From NCBI GenBank assembly GCA_900128585.1, contig LT642326.1, forward strand, positions 1-22,810: a stretch of 22,810 nt of DNA. The letters are read 5' to 3'. Shown one piece after another: positions 7,942 to 15,961 of this stretch (position 1 is the first letter of the stretch; each line of letters starts with the position of its first letter). The DNA comes from Stramenopiles sp. TOSAG23-3. Taxonomy: Eukaryota; Sar. Position numbers and translations under genes: made by a program. Below the pieces are notes generated by a model. The model searched no databases, was not told the origin of the DNA, and saw nothing but the letters and a program-made list of their open reading frames with translations.

Positions 7942-10398
7942 ATGAGTGGTTTGTCGTCCAATGCGCAGGCGGGGACAAAATGGTTGGAAGCCAAGAATTA
8001 TCTAGCAAAAGGTGACGTTCACGCTGCTTTCGCAGCGTTCTCGCACTCGAAAGCATTTTTGGACCATCAGATTAGTCAACACCATGGGAATGCAGCGTCC
8101 AAATATTTGTCTAGGGCAACTAGCATAGAAGTACAGCAAGTGAACGACGAACTTGCCCGGATGTCCAAGTATTTCAAAGAGCACCACTACGAGGCGTTGG
8201 CGTTAGATTCTTCTGCGTCAAGTGGAGCAGTCAAGAAAGCGTACAGAAATTTGGCTCGGAAGTACCACCCGGATAAAACGAATGGGGCAACAAACGAGCT
8301 TTTCATGCTGATTAAGAGCTCTTACGACGTTCTTTCAGATAGTAAAAGTCGCGCTAGGTACGATGCGTCTGTTGAAAGCAGTGCGCGTGCTCAGGCCCGG
8401 TCAAAGGTTCGGGCACGTGCTACGTCAAGACCAAACAAAAATAGTGCCAAAAATAGCGCCCGAAAACAGAAAGAGGCCCAGAATCATATTGCCCGAGAGT
8501 TGAAACGGGCGTGGAAATTTGTTAAAATGCAGCAGGCTCAGTATGAAGCAAACCAAGAAAAGGAGCGCCTGAGAAAGTTTGCACAACAGAAGGCGGAGGA
8601 AAAGGCCAAGGTACGCGCGGAGTCGCGCCGTGCAAGCAGGGAGCAAGCGGAGGCCAGGGCCGCAGCGAGGCATACCAGCACTAGAGATGTGACGGAGGAC
8701 ATCAACAACATTAGGGATCGCGTCATGAACAAGTTGAATGGAATAAACAGGGGCACAGAGAAGGAGGTAAAATCGGACGACGCGAAGAAGAAAAATGTTA
8801 TACACTCTTCGTACGAGGGTAGCAACGAATTCTTTGGAGAAATATTTGGGGACAAGAAAAAGCAGCAACAGGCCAAAAAAAAAATGTATGATAGAAGTAG
8901 GGAAAAACCTTTCAGCAGCAGGGAGTCTCAGAGAATTTTTGATGATGGCATACGTGTCAGACCCGTCGAAGAGGGGGCATACAGCCCGGACAAAGGGAAA
9001 AGAAAAAAGGTGAACGAAACGAAGAGACCGGCACCGAAGATTTTTGATGATGGGATTCGTGTGCGGGCCGCAGAGGAAGACCCGTACGAAAAAATTGAGC
9101 TGCAGAGAAAGAAAAAGTCCGTGTTCAACAAAAAGAACGAGGAAAAGATGAACAAACACAATATTCCACCGCCCGTGGGCATCAAGGCCAAAGAGACAAA
9201 ACCAGAGAAAACAAAACCCTCGATGGAAATGCGACCAGAAAGTACGGAGAAGCCACCTTCTGTAAAAAGCGAATTTGTGCCGGTACCCCCGACGAAGAAA
9301 AAACGTTCTGCGGGTTCCCAGAAGCTTCACCGCTATGCAGTCTTGCACACGAACAAAGACGCTGCCAGTAAAATTAAGAACACAACAAAACAGCCCAGCA
9401 CCAAAGGAAGTTCTACCCAGGAAGAGAAAGCATTACCCCCCGTTGCAGTACCAGCGTCTCACGGAGGATCCGATCTAGGCAGCGCAAGGAAACTAGGTTA
9501 CCAAGAAAAAGACTTTGTAGAAGAGGTCCGACGAATGTGGCGGGATGCCGTCACGGAAGCGGTGGGCGCTGGCACCGATGCAAAGTTTCTCCAACGGATC
9601 GTAAGAGAAGAGGAAGAAGAAAACAGAAAATACATGTCCAAAACCAAGTTTCCAAAAGAAAAGCGCACTGGTGATTTGAACCATGTTCCGAAGAAGTCGC
9701 AGTTGGAACAACAGCAGCTTCCCACAGAAACATTTCCATGCAAAAATTGCAACCAAGATGTAGACCTGCGCAATGTTATAGAACACACGAAAATTTGCCA
9801 AGCCCGAAAAATCCAAAAAAAGGAAACCAACAGCGAGGTCGCTCCCGAGAGAAAAGTGACGCCCGAGCCACCAAGTACCACGAAGACCTTTGCAGGCAGC
9901 GATTTTTTCAAATGTCAAATGTGCAATTCGAACGTGTCCCTTAGCAACGCAATGGATCATGCAGCAAGCTGCATTGGCTCTTCTCAACCCCAAGGAATGT
10001 TTTGGGGCAAGTCGTCTGCAGGTCCGAGCAGTACGGCACGAAACTCCACCCAGCAGTCAGAACATGGTGATTTCGAATTGGGCGAAAGCGACGATAATGA
10101 CGATTCGAGCTATGCATCATCCACCTCAGAAGAGTCCGACGATGATGAAGACCCCTTGGTAGACGGTCATGTAGGCCTGTTTTGGGGGGATGCGGGAATT
10201 GAGACGGAAGAATTTCGGCCTAGTGGTTTTTTTAGTGCTGACGGAACATGGTATGATGAAGACAATTTTCAACCATCTGAATCCATGTATAACGGCGTTG
10301 AACCTTCCGCGGAAAGCGAACTGCAGAAAGTATTGCGTCAAGTTCCACTCAGCAAAACCACGAAAAACGTCCTCCCTCCAACTTTTGTCCAGTTTTAA
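7942..10398 (+). CDS. J-domain (DnaJ/Hsp40-like) protein with two UBZ4-like C2HC zinc fingers
   Basis: The 818-residue product is a class-C J protein. The J domain (about 78-142) begins HYEALALDSSASSGAVKKAY, has the Hsp70-activating HPD at 109-111 and ends in the usual SYDVLSDSKSRARYD helix. A long Lys/Arg/Ala-rich helical region follows (about 143-250). A 35-residue-spaced duplication of IFDDGIRVR lies at 332-340 and 367-375. Two zinc fingers with identical spacing C-x2-C-x11-H-x3-C use C600, C603, H615, C619 and C658, C661, H673, C677. This spacing matches UBZ4 ubiquitin-binding fingers of the RAD18 type, though other C2HC fingers are possible. An acidic tail has two G-[ML]-FWG motifs (about 685-689 and 745-749). 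There is no signal peptide or membrane segment, so it is probably a nuclear or cytosolic Hsp70 co-chaperone. The ubiquitin link is inference. Confidence 0.87.
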   Translation: MSGLSSNAQAGTKWLEAKNYLAKGDVHAAFAAFSHSKAFLDHQISQHHGNAASKYLSRATSIEVQQVNDELARMSKYFKEHHYEALALDSSASSGAVKKAYRNLARKYHPDKTNGATNELFMLIKSSYDVLSDSKSRARYDASVESSARAQARSKVRARATSRPNKNSAKNSARKQKEAQNHIARELKRAWKFVKMQQAQYEANQEKERLRKFAQQKAEEKAKVRAESRRASREQAEARAAARHTSTRDVTEDINNIRDRVMNKLNGINRGTEKEVKSDDAKKKNVIHSSYEGSNEFFGEIFGDKKKQQQAKKKMYDRSREKPFSSRESQRIFDDGIRVRPVEEGAYSPDKGKRKKVNETKRPAPKIFDDGIRVRAAEEDPYEKIELQRKKKSVFNKKNEEKMNKHNIPPPVGIKAKETKPEKTKPSMEMRPESTEKPPSVKSEFVPVPPTKKKRSAGSQKLHRYAVLHTNKDAASKIKNTTKQPSTKGSSTQEEKALPPVAVPASHGGSDLGSARKLGYQEKDFVEEVRRMWRDAVTEAVGAGTDAKFLQRIVREEEEENRKYMSKTKFPKEKRTGDLNHVPKKSQLEQQQLPTETFPCKNCNQDVDLRNVIEHTKICQARKIQKKETNSEVAPERKVTPEPPSTTKTFAGSDFFKCQMCNSNVSLSNAMDHAASCIGSSQPQGMFWGKSSAGPSSTARNSTQQSEHGDFELGESDDNDDSSYASSTSEESDDDEDPLVDGHVGLFWGDAGIETEEFRPSGFFSADGTWYDEDNFQPSESMYNGVEPSAESELQKVLRQVPLSKTTKNVLPPTFVQF

Positions 10399-11078
10399 AG
10401 CAACCGAAAGGTAGACGTGGACTATAAAAAACAACGTTAATTTGCACCTGTCATAAAAGTAAATGTAACATACGACGAATTAAATTTATAAGTTCTTAAA
10501 CGCGCAAGAATTATTTAAAAATATTTTTACAAAAATAAAAAATAGTTCTTCAAAAAATCAGCTCGAAATAAAAATGAATTTTATAAATTCTATTACAATT
10601 AAATATAAATTACAAGCTAATCAAAATTACTATTGTTCAAAACAAACACAACGAGCAATAAAAACAAATTGTCAGAAAAATGATCTTTCTGATACTATTC
10701 CTTGGGTTTCTCATGTCATGCATTGATGTAGTTTGTTGGTTGATATCATGTACGTCACCAATGCCAAAAGATGGAACCTTGCGACTTCTCATTTTCTACA
10801 CAATGTTCGAAATGTGCAATTTCGTAGTTCATTTCCTATCTCTCTTTGAAATAGTGCTATTGAGAATGATAATAGTGGGGTGAAAAAATATAAGAATATA
10901 AATACAATAATATTAATTATTATAATAACAAAACACCAAAATGTGTAATAATACGTTTCAATTAAAATCTAAATATGCCATAACTTATTAATCATTGATA
11001 AAAAAATTGTGGTTTCTTTTTAATACAGTTGTTGATGAACTACATGTTAGAGGTATAAACTTTTCAATGTGGAATTAA
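10399..11078. other. AT-rich spacer, start of AT-rich island
   Basis: Composition drops sharply in GC just after the J-protein stop and stays low to about 12.3 kb. One small frame (10680-10883) is described separately. Nothing else convincing is seen. Confidence 0.7.
10680..10883 (+). CDS. Doubtful small hydrophobic ORF (67 aa)
   Basis: The frame starts at ATG and encodes two hydrophobic stretches (about 2-22 and 34-64) separated by a short polar loop with SPMPKDGTL, so it would make a small two-pass membrane peptide. It is the only notable frame in this spacer. AT-rich DNA easily gives hydrophobic chance frames, no homologue comes to mind, and the start lies in an A-run. Treat it as a candidate only. 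Confidence 0.2.
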   Translation: MIFLILFLGFLMSCIDVVCWLISCTSPMPKDGTLRLLIFYTMFEMCNFVVHFLSLFEIVLLRMIIVG

Positions 11079-11552
11079 CTAATGTATAAAAATATTTCTT
11101 TCTCTTAATTTAAACCTTATGATGGAGCATTCTGTTACCCCACTTTTTGCCAATTCGTCTAGTTTATCTGCGAACATCAACATTAAAGGGCGAATTGAGA
11201 CGAACAAGGAAATGTTTTCGTAAAAATAAACGATATATTCCCGGATTATTTCCCGAATTTTAATCCCTTGTTTCTCAACACCATGCGGACGAATGTTTTC
11301 AAACTCGTCAATCATTTTTCTCATAGTGCGTGTTGCAGTTCCTCTTCTGAAGCGAAATGAACTGGACCGCAATACCCTTTTGTTTAGGGATGCTAACTCA
11401 AAACATTCTTGGTCCGTGAATTCTGCCCTGCAGTATGGACAGTTTTGTTTCAATTTAGTCCATTTCACAATACAGTCTGTACAAAACTGATGGTTGCATG
11501 ATGTTTTTACAGAACAATCATGCTCATAACAAATATTGCATTTGTTTGTCAT
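11079..11552 (-). CDS. Small C3HC4 RING-finger protein (probable E3 ubiquitin ligase)
   Basis: The 157-residue product has an N-terminal RING of perfect C3HC4 spacing: C5, C8, C19, H21, C24, C27, C38, C41 (starts CNICYEHDC, ends NCPYC). RING-HC domains recruit ubiquitin-loaded E2 enzymes. The hydrophobic residue after C5 (I7), W31 in the second loop and P39 are the usual E2-contact positions. The rest (about 60-157) is a mixed helical region without a recognised domain, probably for substrate binding or dimerisation. The gene is much AT-richer in codon use than the neighbours on both sides. A TATATA element sits about 10 bases before its ATG, very close for a promoter. Short RING proteins of this layout occur in eukaryotes and in large DNA viruses, so an acquired origin is possible but unproven. 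Confidence 0.75.
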   Translation of the reverse strand: MTNKCNICYEHDCSVKTSCNHQFCTDCIVKWTKLKQNCPYCRAEFTDQECFELASLNKRVLRSSSFRFRRGTATRTMRKMIDEFENIRPHGVEKQGIKIREIIREYIVYFYENISLFVSIRPLMLMFADKLDELAKSGVTECSIIRFKLRERNIFIH

Positions 11553-11898
11553 AGTATATATAGTAGTAGTGAGTTTTTAAGTTTTTAGTCTTTCTTTTGT
11601 GTATATAATAATATTACTTGAAGAGAGACGTGATAGTGTGGTTGTTTACTTTTTGCATCAAAATAACATTGAAATTCATTTTTATTTCGACTGTTTTTTT
11701 TCGTGAAAAATACCACAATACCTATTTACTTACATATATGTAGTACATATACTTGTATACTAAAATGAAAAATGTATTTTTCTTTTCTTCACATTAAACA
11801 TTAAACATGGAGCGGAGATATTGGATGGATTCGTGATAACTCAAAACTGAAAAAAAAGGATGAACATTGAATAGCATTGAATTGTACTTATAGTTGCA

Positions 11899-12087
11899 CT
11901 ATATTTCTAATAGGTATTTTGCTATTTTCCTATGGTGTGTCAAGTTATATTTTGCACACTTAACTTCAAAAATTCCTATGTGTAACTCTATAAAACAATA
12001 AGTACGAAAAAAACTCAGTTTTTCGAGTAAAAAAAGAAAGTCGTCTTGAGAAAAATTGATGATTTGATGAAATTTAAGGACCCACAT
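11899..12087 (-). CDS. Doubtful small ORF (62 aa)
   Basis: The ATG-initiated frame encodes an amphipathic, Phe/Leu/Ile/Lys-rich peptide (begins MWVLKFHQIINFSQDD, ends HHRKIAKYLLEI) with two cysteines or so. It has the same strand and similar AT-rich codon use as the RING gene 350 bases away. It could be a small gene, an exon or a gene remnant. Chance is also plausible at this base composition, and no family is recognised. Confidence 0.2.
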   Translation of the reverse strand: MWVLKFHQIINFSQDDFLFLLEKLSFFRTYCFIELHIGIFEVKCAKYNLTHHRKIAKYLLEI

Positions 12088-12223
12088 TTAGACCTATTAA
12101 TAACTCTATTTATCTGATGAATTATTTTATTATTAAATTTATTTATTTATTGGAAGAATTATTTTTGTTTATTATTTTTATTATTTTTTTTATTGTTATT
12201 TTAAAAATAAATTATATTTATAG

Positions 12224-12267
12224 GGGCGTTTCACCTGGTGCTGGACGACGATTTGAAAATTTACAAA
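12224..12267 (+). other. Possible isolated mini-exon
   Basis: A 44-base GC-richer segment in AT-rich DNA is preceded by TTTATAG and followed by the consensus donor GTAAGTAT. Two of three frames are open through it (one gives AFHLVLDDDLKIYK, another GVSPGAGRRFENLQ). Downstream, a pyrimidine-rich run ending ACGAG at 12334 could be an acceptor, giving a 67-nt intron. No upstream partner exon was found. It may be a gene relic or chance. Confidence 0.25.
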
Positions 12268-12392
12268 GTAAGTATATAAATACAACTTAAGAATACGTCA
12301 TCATCAATATTTACTTTTTCTATTTTTTTACGAGTTTGGTTCAAAGGTTCTCAAGTATACTTTTGTTACCCTCTCTATATCTCGCCTTGAAT

Positions 12393-15090
12393 TTACCCTG
12401 AATCAGATTCTCTTTCGTCATCGCTGCCGCTAGAGTCGCTACTGCTGCTGCATTCAAACACGGCAAAAGAAGATACCGGCCGGCTAGTCGTCCTGGGCCT
12501 CTTATTGGACTTCGCACCCCTTGGCTGTACCACTTTCTTAACTTCGTCACTTTTTTTTACAAGCCTTGGCTGGGAAAAGGGACCTGTTTCCAACGCCCGA
12601 AAAAGTACGAGCACGAGGGCTTTGAACTCATTCCTCTCAGAGAGAGGACCCTCAGCCTGGTTTACAACAAGCCACTGACGTATGCTCCGTACAACTAGCC
12701 GCGCGGACCTCAGAAGCTGTAGCGGTGTATAGTACGAGTTTTGATCGTCCAGGGACTGCACTAGCGAGCGTTGCCGTTGTCGGAAAACTTCGTAGTGCGA
12801 TTTCAAGTGACCGTACTGCCTTTGCAGAGGGGACGAGGCCTCAAGGCACGGTTGTACTACTTGGCAAAGCTCCTCAACGGACGCCAAGCACGTTTTTGCA
12901 TCGCTTCCTATCGCTGCATCGTTTGGGCCAAGAAACATCTGGTCCCATGCCTTAATGACACCTGCCATGTCGACAATGACCTGTTTCACAACTGCTAGGC
13001 GCATGCGAAGGGCCCACCTTTGGTTCGACTGGTGAGCCATGCAGTCGGCAAAGGCTGTAATCTGTTTCATAAGGCCGTTTCCTAAAGCCTCCATTTGCGT
13101 CAGAACATGAGATGGCGTCTTCATACCCCCCGTTTCGTTTGCCAGAATCTTTGGCAAGGCCACTTCCATATCATAGACGCGGTCCAGCAACACTTGCAGT
13201 CTAGCGAAGTTTCGCCCTGGGTGTCCACTCTTCTTGCAATGGTCCGACAAAGGTTTGGGGATCCCGTACCCTGCCAATTTTACTACCCGGTGGATAATTT
13301 TGCCGAGGAAGTGCAGGATGTCTTTGCGCGCGCGGGAAGGAAGGGGAGCCATGTTAGTAGATGAATAAAAATGGGAGGAGGCGATAGTTGCAGAACTTAC
13401 AGCGGGGATCATTGCTCAGCGGGCAATGCTGGACAAACTCTTCCAGAATATTTCGGCCTTGCTTCATACTCATTTTTCCGGCTTTCACCGCATTGCGGAC
13501 GTCCTCAAAAGTGCTAACGGATTTGTATTTCATTGCTTTCTGGTGCATCTCAAACGTAGAAACAGGTTCCCACATGCGTTGAAGCTCTGGCGTTGACGGG
13601 CGGCCCCACAGTATGACACCTGCTACGTCTTTCGGCACCAGAACGTCGAACGGGGGGCTGCTGGCAAATATCACAAACAACTGCCCCGTGCCAGAGGCGC
13701 CTCCGTTGCTCGCCAGCGCATTCTCGATCCCCGCCTTCAACAATTCGCGAAAATACACTGCCAGCAAATCCAAGGAATGGTTCAGCATGTCTGCGTGCGT
13801 TTTCCCTGTGGGATCGTATATATGATGGTGAACTGGTCGAAGGATACCGTCGGAAGAATCATCTAGTCCTACAAATTCACGGTAGTACCGTTTCCTTTGC
13901 TGTGGGGCCAAAGCACTGTATTCATGGCGAACACCGCTGCAGGCTTTGAAGATCCTGTTCCGCGAATTATCGCCTTCACGTACGTCCCACTTGCGCTTCT
14001 CACGTGTCTTTTTCGCCCCCGATTTCCCCGAAAAGTTTTGGCTCCGGGGCCTTTTCTTGCTCTTCCAGTAGGACATTCGGCTGACTAGAAAGGTGCACGC
14101 AAACCGAGAGTGTTCTGAAATATTACTGCAGTCGTCCCCGAGGCCAGATCCGGCGCCAAGGCCTTGGAGGTCAACGTCAAGAGCGTCCACGGTGCGCTGA
14201 AGGTTGTCCATCACACTGGTGCATTTGTGTCGAAAGTTTGAACGGTTGGAATCCACGGACGCAGGCTCCATGTACACCATTACATTATGCAACCGTTTTA
14301 TTTGTTCGATGTGCCGCTGGCTTGCCATTGCGAGGTCTGGGCGGACGCTTTGAATGTGTTTTCCTTCCAGGCACGTTTCACAGAATTCAACGGCCTTCTT
14401 AGCAATCAGCTTTCCCACTTTCCACATGTCGCCAGTCGGCCGACGGAGCGAGAGAAAGTTTCGATGGTTCAAAAAGCTGCAAAAATCCTGGAGCTGAGTG
14501 GCAAGTTCTGACACTTTGGCACGTCGCGAGTAGTACGCCGAGCGCACAAAGTTTGCGTTTAGGTGCGCTACGTGGGACAGGAGAGAGCGAACATCATGAG
14601 AGTGTAAAGAGTCCTGGAAAGCGAGGAGTTGCTTCCACAGGATCCCATCGCCGCCGCGGTCCAAAAGATACCAATTCTCTATTTTCGCTGGGCTTGCCGA
14701 ATTTTTATTCACAGACAGGGAAATAGACGTTTTGCTCGCGGCCCCGTATGCGCGAGATATAATGGGCATGTTGTAAGCAAGCCCAGTGTCGTCCGCCACC
14801 ATCCCCTGTTCAGCGCCAACCGACCCTCTCGACATTTCTACCAGTGCGTTCTGCACGTGGAAAGATATTGGATTTTTATGGCGCGCTGACGCAATCAGCG
14901 TGCCCATCACATGGTAGTGTAGAACGTACATGAGCTCGTCAAAAACACCCCGCAAAATATCTCGTGGGCCTTTTAGGTATGGGTCGTACGTTTGCCCGAG
15001 AAGCTCGGCCGTATGAAACTGCGGGGATGCATGAAGGACGACTTCGTCCCCCCCGGTGTCGGCCGCACGTTCGTTGGCCAACTGTGACAT
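12393..15090 (-). CDS. Two-exon gene for an unrecognised 872-aa basic/acidic nuclear-type protein
   Basis: Exon 1 is 15090-13401 and exon 2 is 13321-12393 (complement), joined across a 79-nt phase-1 intron. Each exon alone looks like a separate ORF, but the first runs out into intron sequence. Removing the intron keeps one frame, with the junction reading ...DPRC before and YILHFLGKIIH after. The 872-residue product shows no family I recognise. Residues about 60-330 are helical and globular. A strongly basic stretch (about 340-370, KSKKRPRSQNF and KKTREKRKW) looks like a bipartite nuclear localisation signal. A globular part follows (about 385-560). The exon 2 product is mostly helical and ends in a second basic patch (SNKRPRTTSR) and a Ser/Asp/Glu tail. 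Codon use is GC-rich like the main genes. The divergent WD40 gene shares its upstream region. Further small introns cannot be excluded. Confidence 0.7.
13322..13400 (-). other. Spliceosomal intron, 79 nt, phase 1
   Basis: On the - strand the intron begins GTAAGTTC at 13400, contains CTACTAAC (a perfect branch-point consensus) at about 13352-13359, then the pyrimidine tract CTCCCCTTCCTTCCC, and ends CAAAG at 13322. Removing it restores a continuous frame between two long ORFs that otherwise overlap by 59 bases in different frames. Confidence 0.85.
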
Positions 15091-15480
15091 TGCACTTGTG
15101 CAGCCGAGCTACTTGGCCCGAAGGTAGTTTAGCAAAGGGATGCTGCAAACACAGCGTCGTGCCAGCAGAGATGGCACGTGTAGCAGGAGTTGGTATTGTA
15201 AATTTTGATGGAAGCGGTGATGAATTATAGTGTGAACAAGGGATAATTATTAAATCAATACCGATAGATAGAATTGACTGTAATAATGATTTTGGGTACC
15301 TAGTTAGTACCTGTTCGAACCGGTAAAAAACCCATCCATCAATTTATTCAACCTTGTTGTTTGTTGTTCTTCTTATTACTTCTTACCCTTCTTCAAAAAC
15401 AATATAAATTATATAATAATATACTGCTGTGTCAATATTAAATTATATGAGATGTGCATTCTTTTTTCTATTCTGTTTGT

Positions 15481-15536
15481 AGTAGCTGGTACAATAATTG
15501 ACATTTATAGTAGCTGGTACAATAATTGACATTTAT
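15481..15536. repeat. Perfect tandem duplication, 2 x 28 bases
   Basis: The unit starting AGTAGCTGGTACAATAATTG is repeated twice head to tail without a mismatch. It lies in the divergent promoter region. The absence of differences suggests a recent slippage or duplication event. Confidence 0.95.
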
Positions 15537-15681
15537 ACCCTATCATATTTGTACTATTTAAATATTACCTACCCCAAAATTTGTATCTTAAAAAGGATCG
15601 TCTTCGTTCGGTAAGTTGTCCTCGTTTTATTGCTATAATAAATACCTTGGTATAATAGGACTATAATAATAGTCAAGTAGT

Positions 15682-15708
15682 AAGAAGAAGAAGAAGAAGA
15701 AGAGAAGA
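15682..15708 (-). repeat. (AAG)n / (CTT)n tract in divergent promoter region
   Basis: AAG triplets on the + strand (CTT on the coding strand of the leftward two-exon gene) lie about 600 bases upstream of that gene's start and about 250 upstream of the WD40 start. Confidence 0.9.
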
Positions 15709-15961
15709 GGTTTCAGAATAATAAATAATGAATGCCGAATGCCGCCCGACGACGACAAAAAAAAAAATAATAATAATAATAATAAAAATCCCCACAAAAA
15801 AATTGTTATTGCTTCTTGGGGTGTAATATGATTTAAACATAATACAAAATATTCACTCTATACGAAAGAAAAAAACGAGAAAATGTGATTTGTTGTGACG
15901 TTTCTGCATGTTTATACTGGGTCCTACTTTTTAGATACTGGTACTCACGTATACAATAAAA

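Larger units (their letters stand above)
11553..12392. other. AT-rich spacer between RING gene and two-exon gene
   Basis: This is strongly AT-rich, with poly-T and ATT runs. It holds a doubtful 62-aa frame on the - strand (11899-12087) and a short GC-richer segment bounded by splice-like signals (12224-12267), both listed separately. The 3' UTR of the two-exon - strand gene must lie at its right edge. Confidence 0.7.
15091..15961. promoter_or_regulatory. Bidirectional intergenic region between two-exon gene and WD40 gene
   Basis: This 871-base spacer separates divergent starts, so both promoters lie here. The first 150 bases are GC-richer (probable leader of the - strand gene) and the rest is AT-rich. 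It holds a perfect 2 x 28-base tandem repeat, an AAG-repeat at about 15682-15708 (CTT on the coding strand of the leftward gene), an AAT repeat near 15766-15784, and a donor-like TCGGTAAGTTG at 15608-15618. A possible acceptor CTACTTTTTAG ends at 15934, which would make a 324-nt leader intron of the WD40 gene. Confidence 0.45.

Noticed and set aside
8425-9348. 307-codon frame on the - strand over the J-protein gene
   Set aside because: It is antisense to a Lys/Arg-rich coding region, so its Phe/Leu richness is expected, and no domain is visible.
12393-13412. Independent - strand gene starting at 13412
   Set aside because: Its first 30 codons are antisense-free but lie in intron sequence. The splice signals join it to the upstream exon in frame.
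15296-15335. tRNA-like B box (GTTCGAACC)
   Set aside because: The T-stem does not pair fully, and no A box, anticodon arm or acceptor stem surrounds it.
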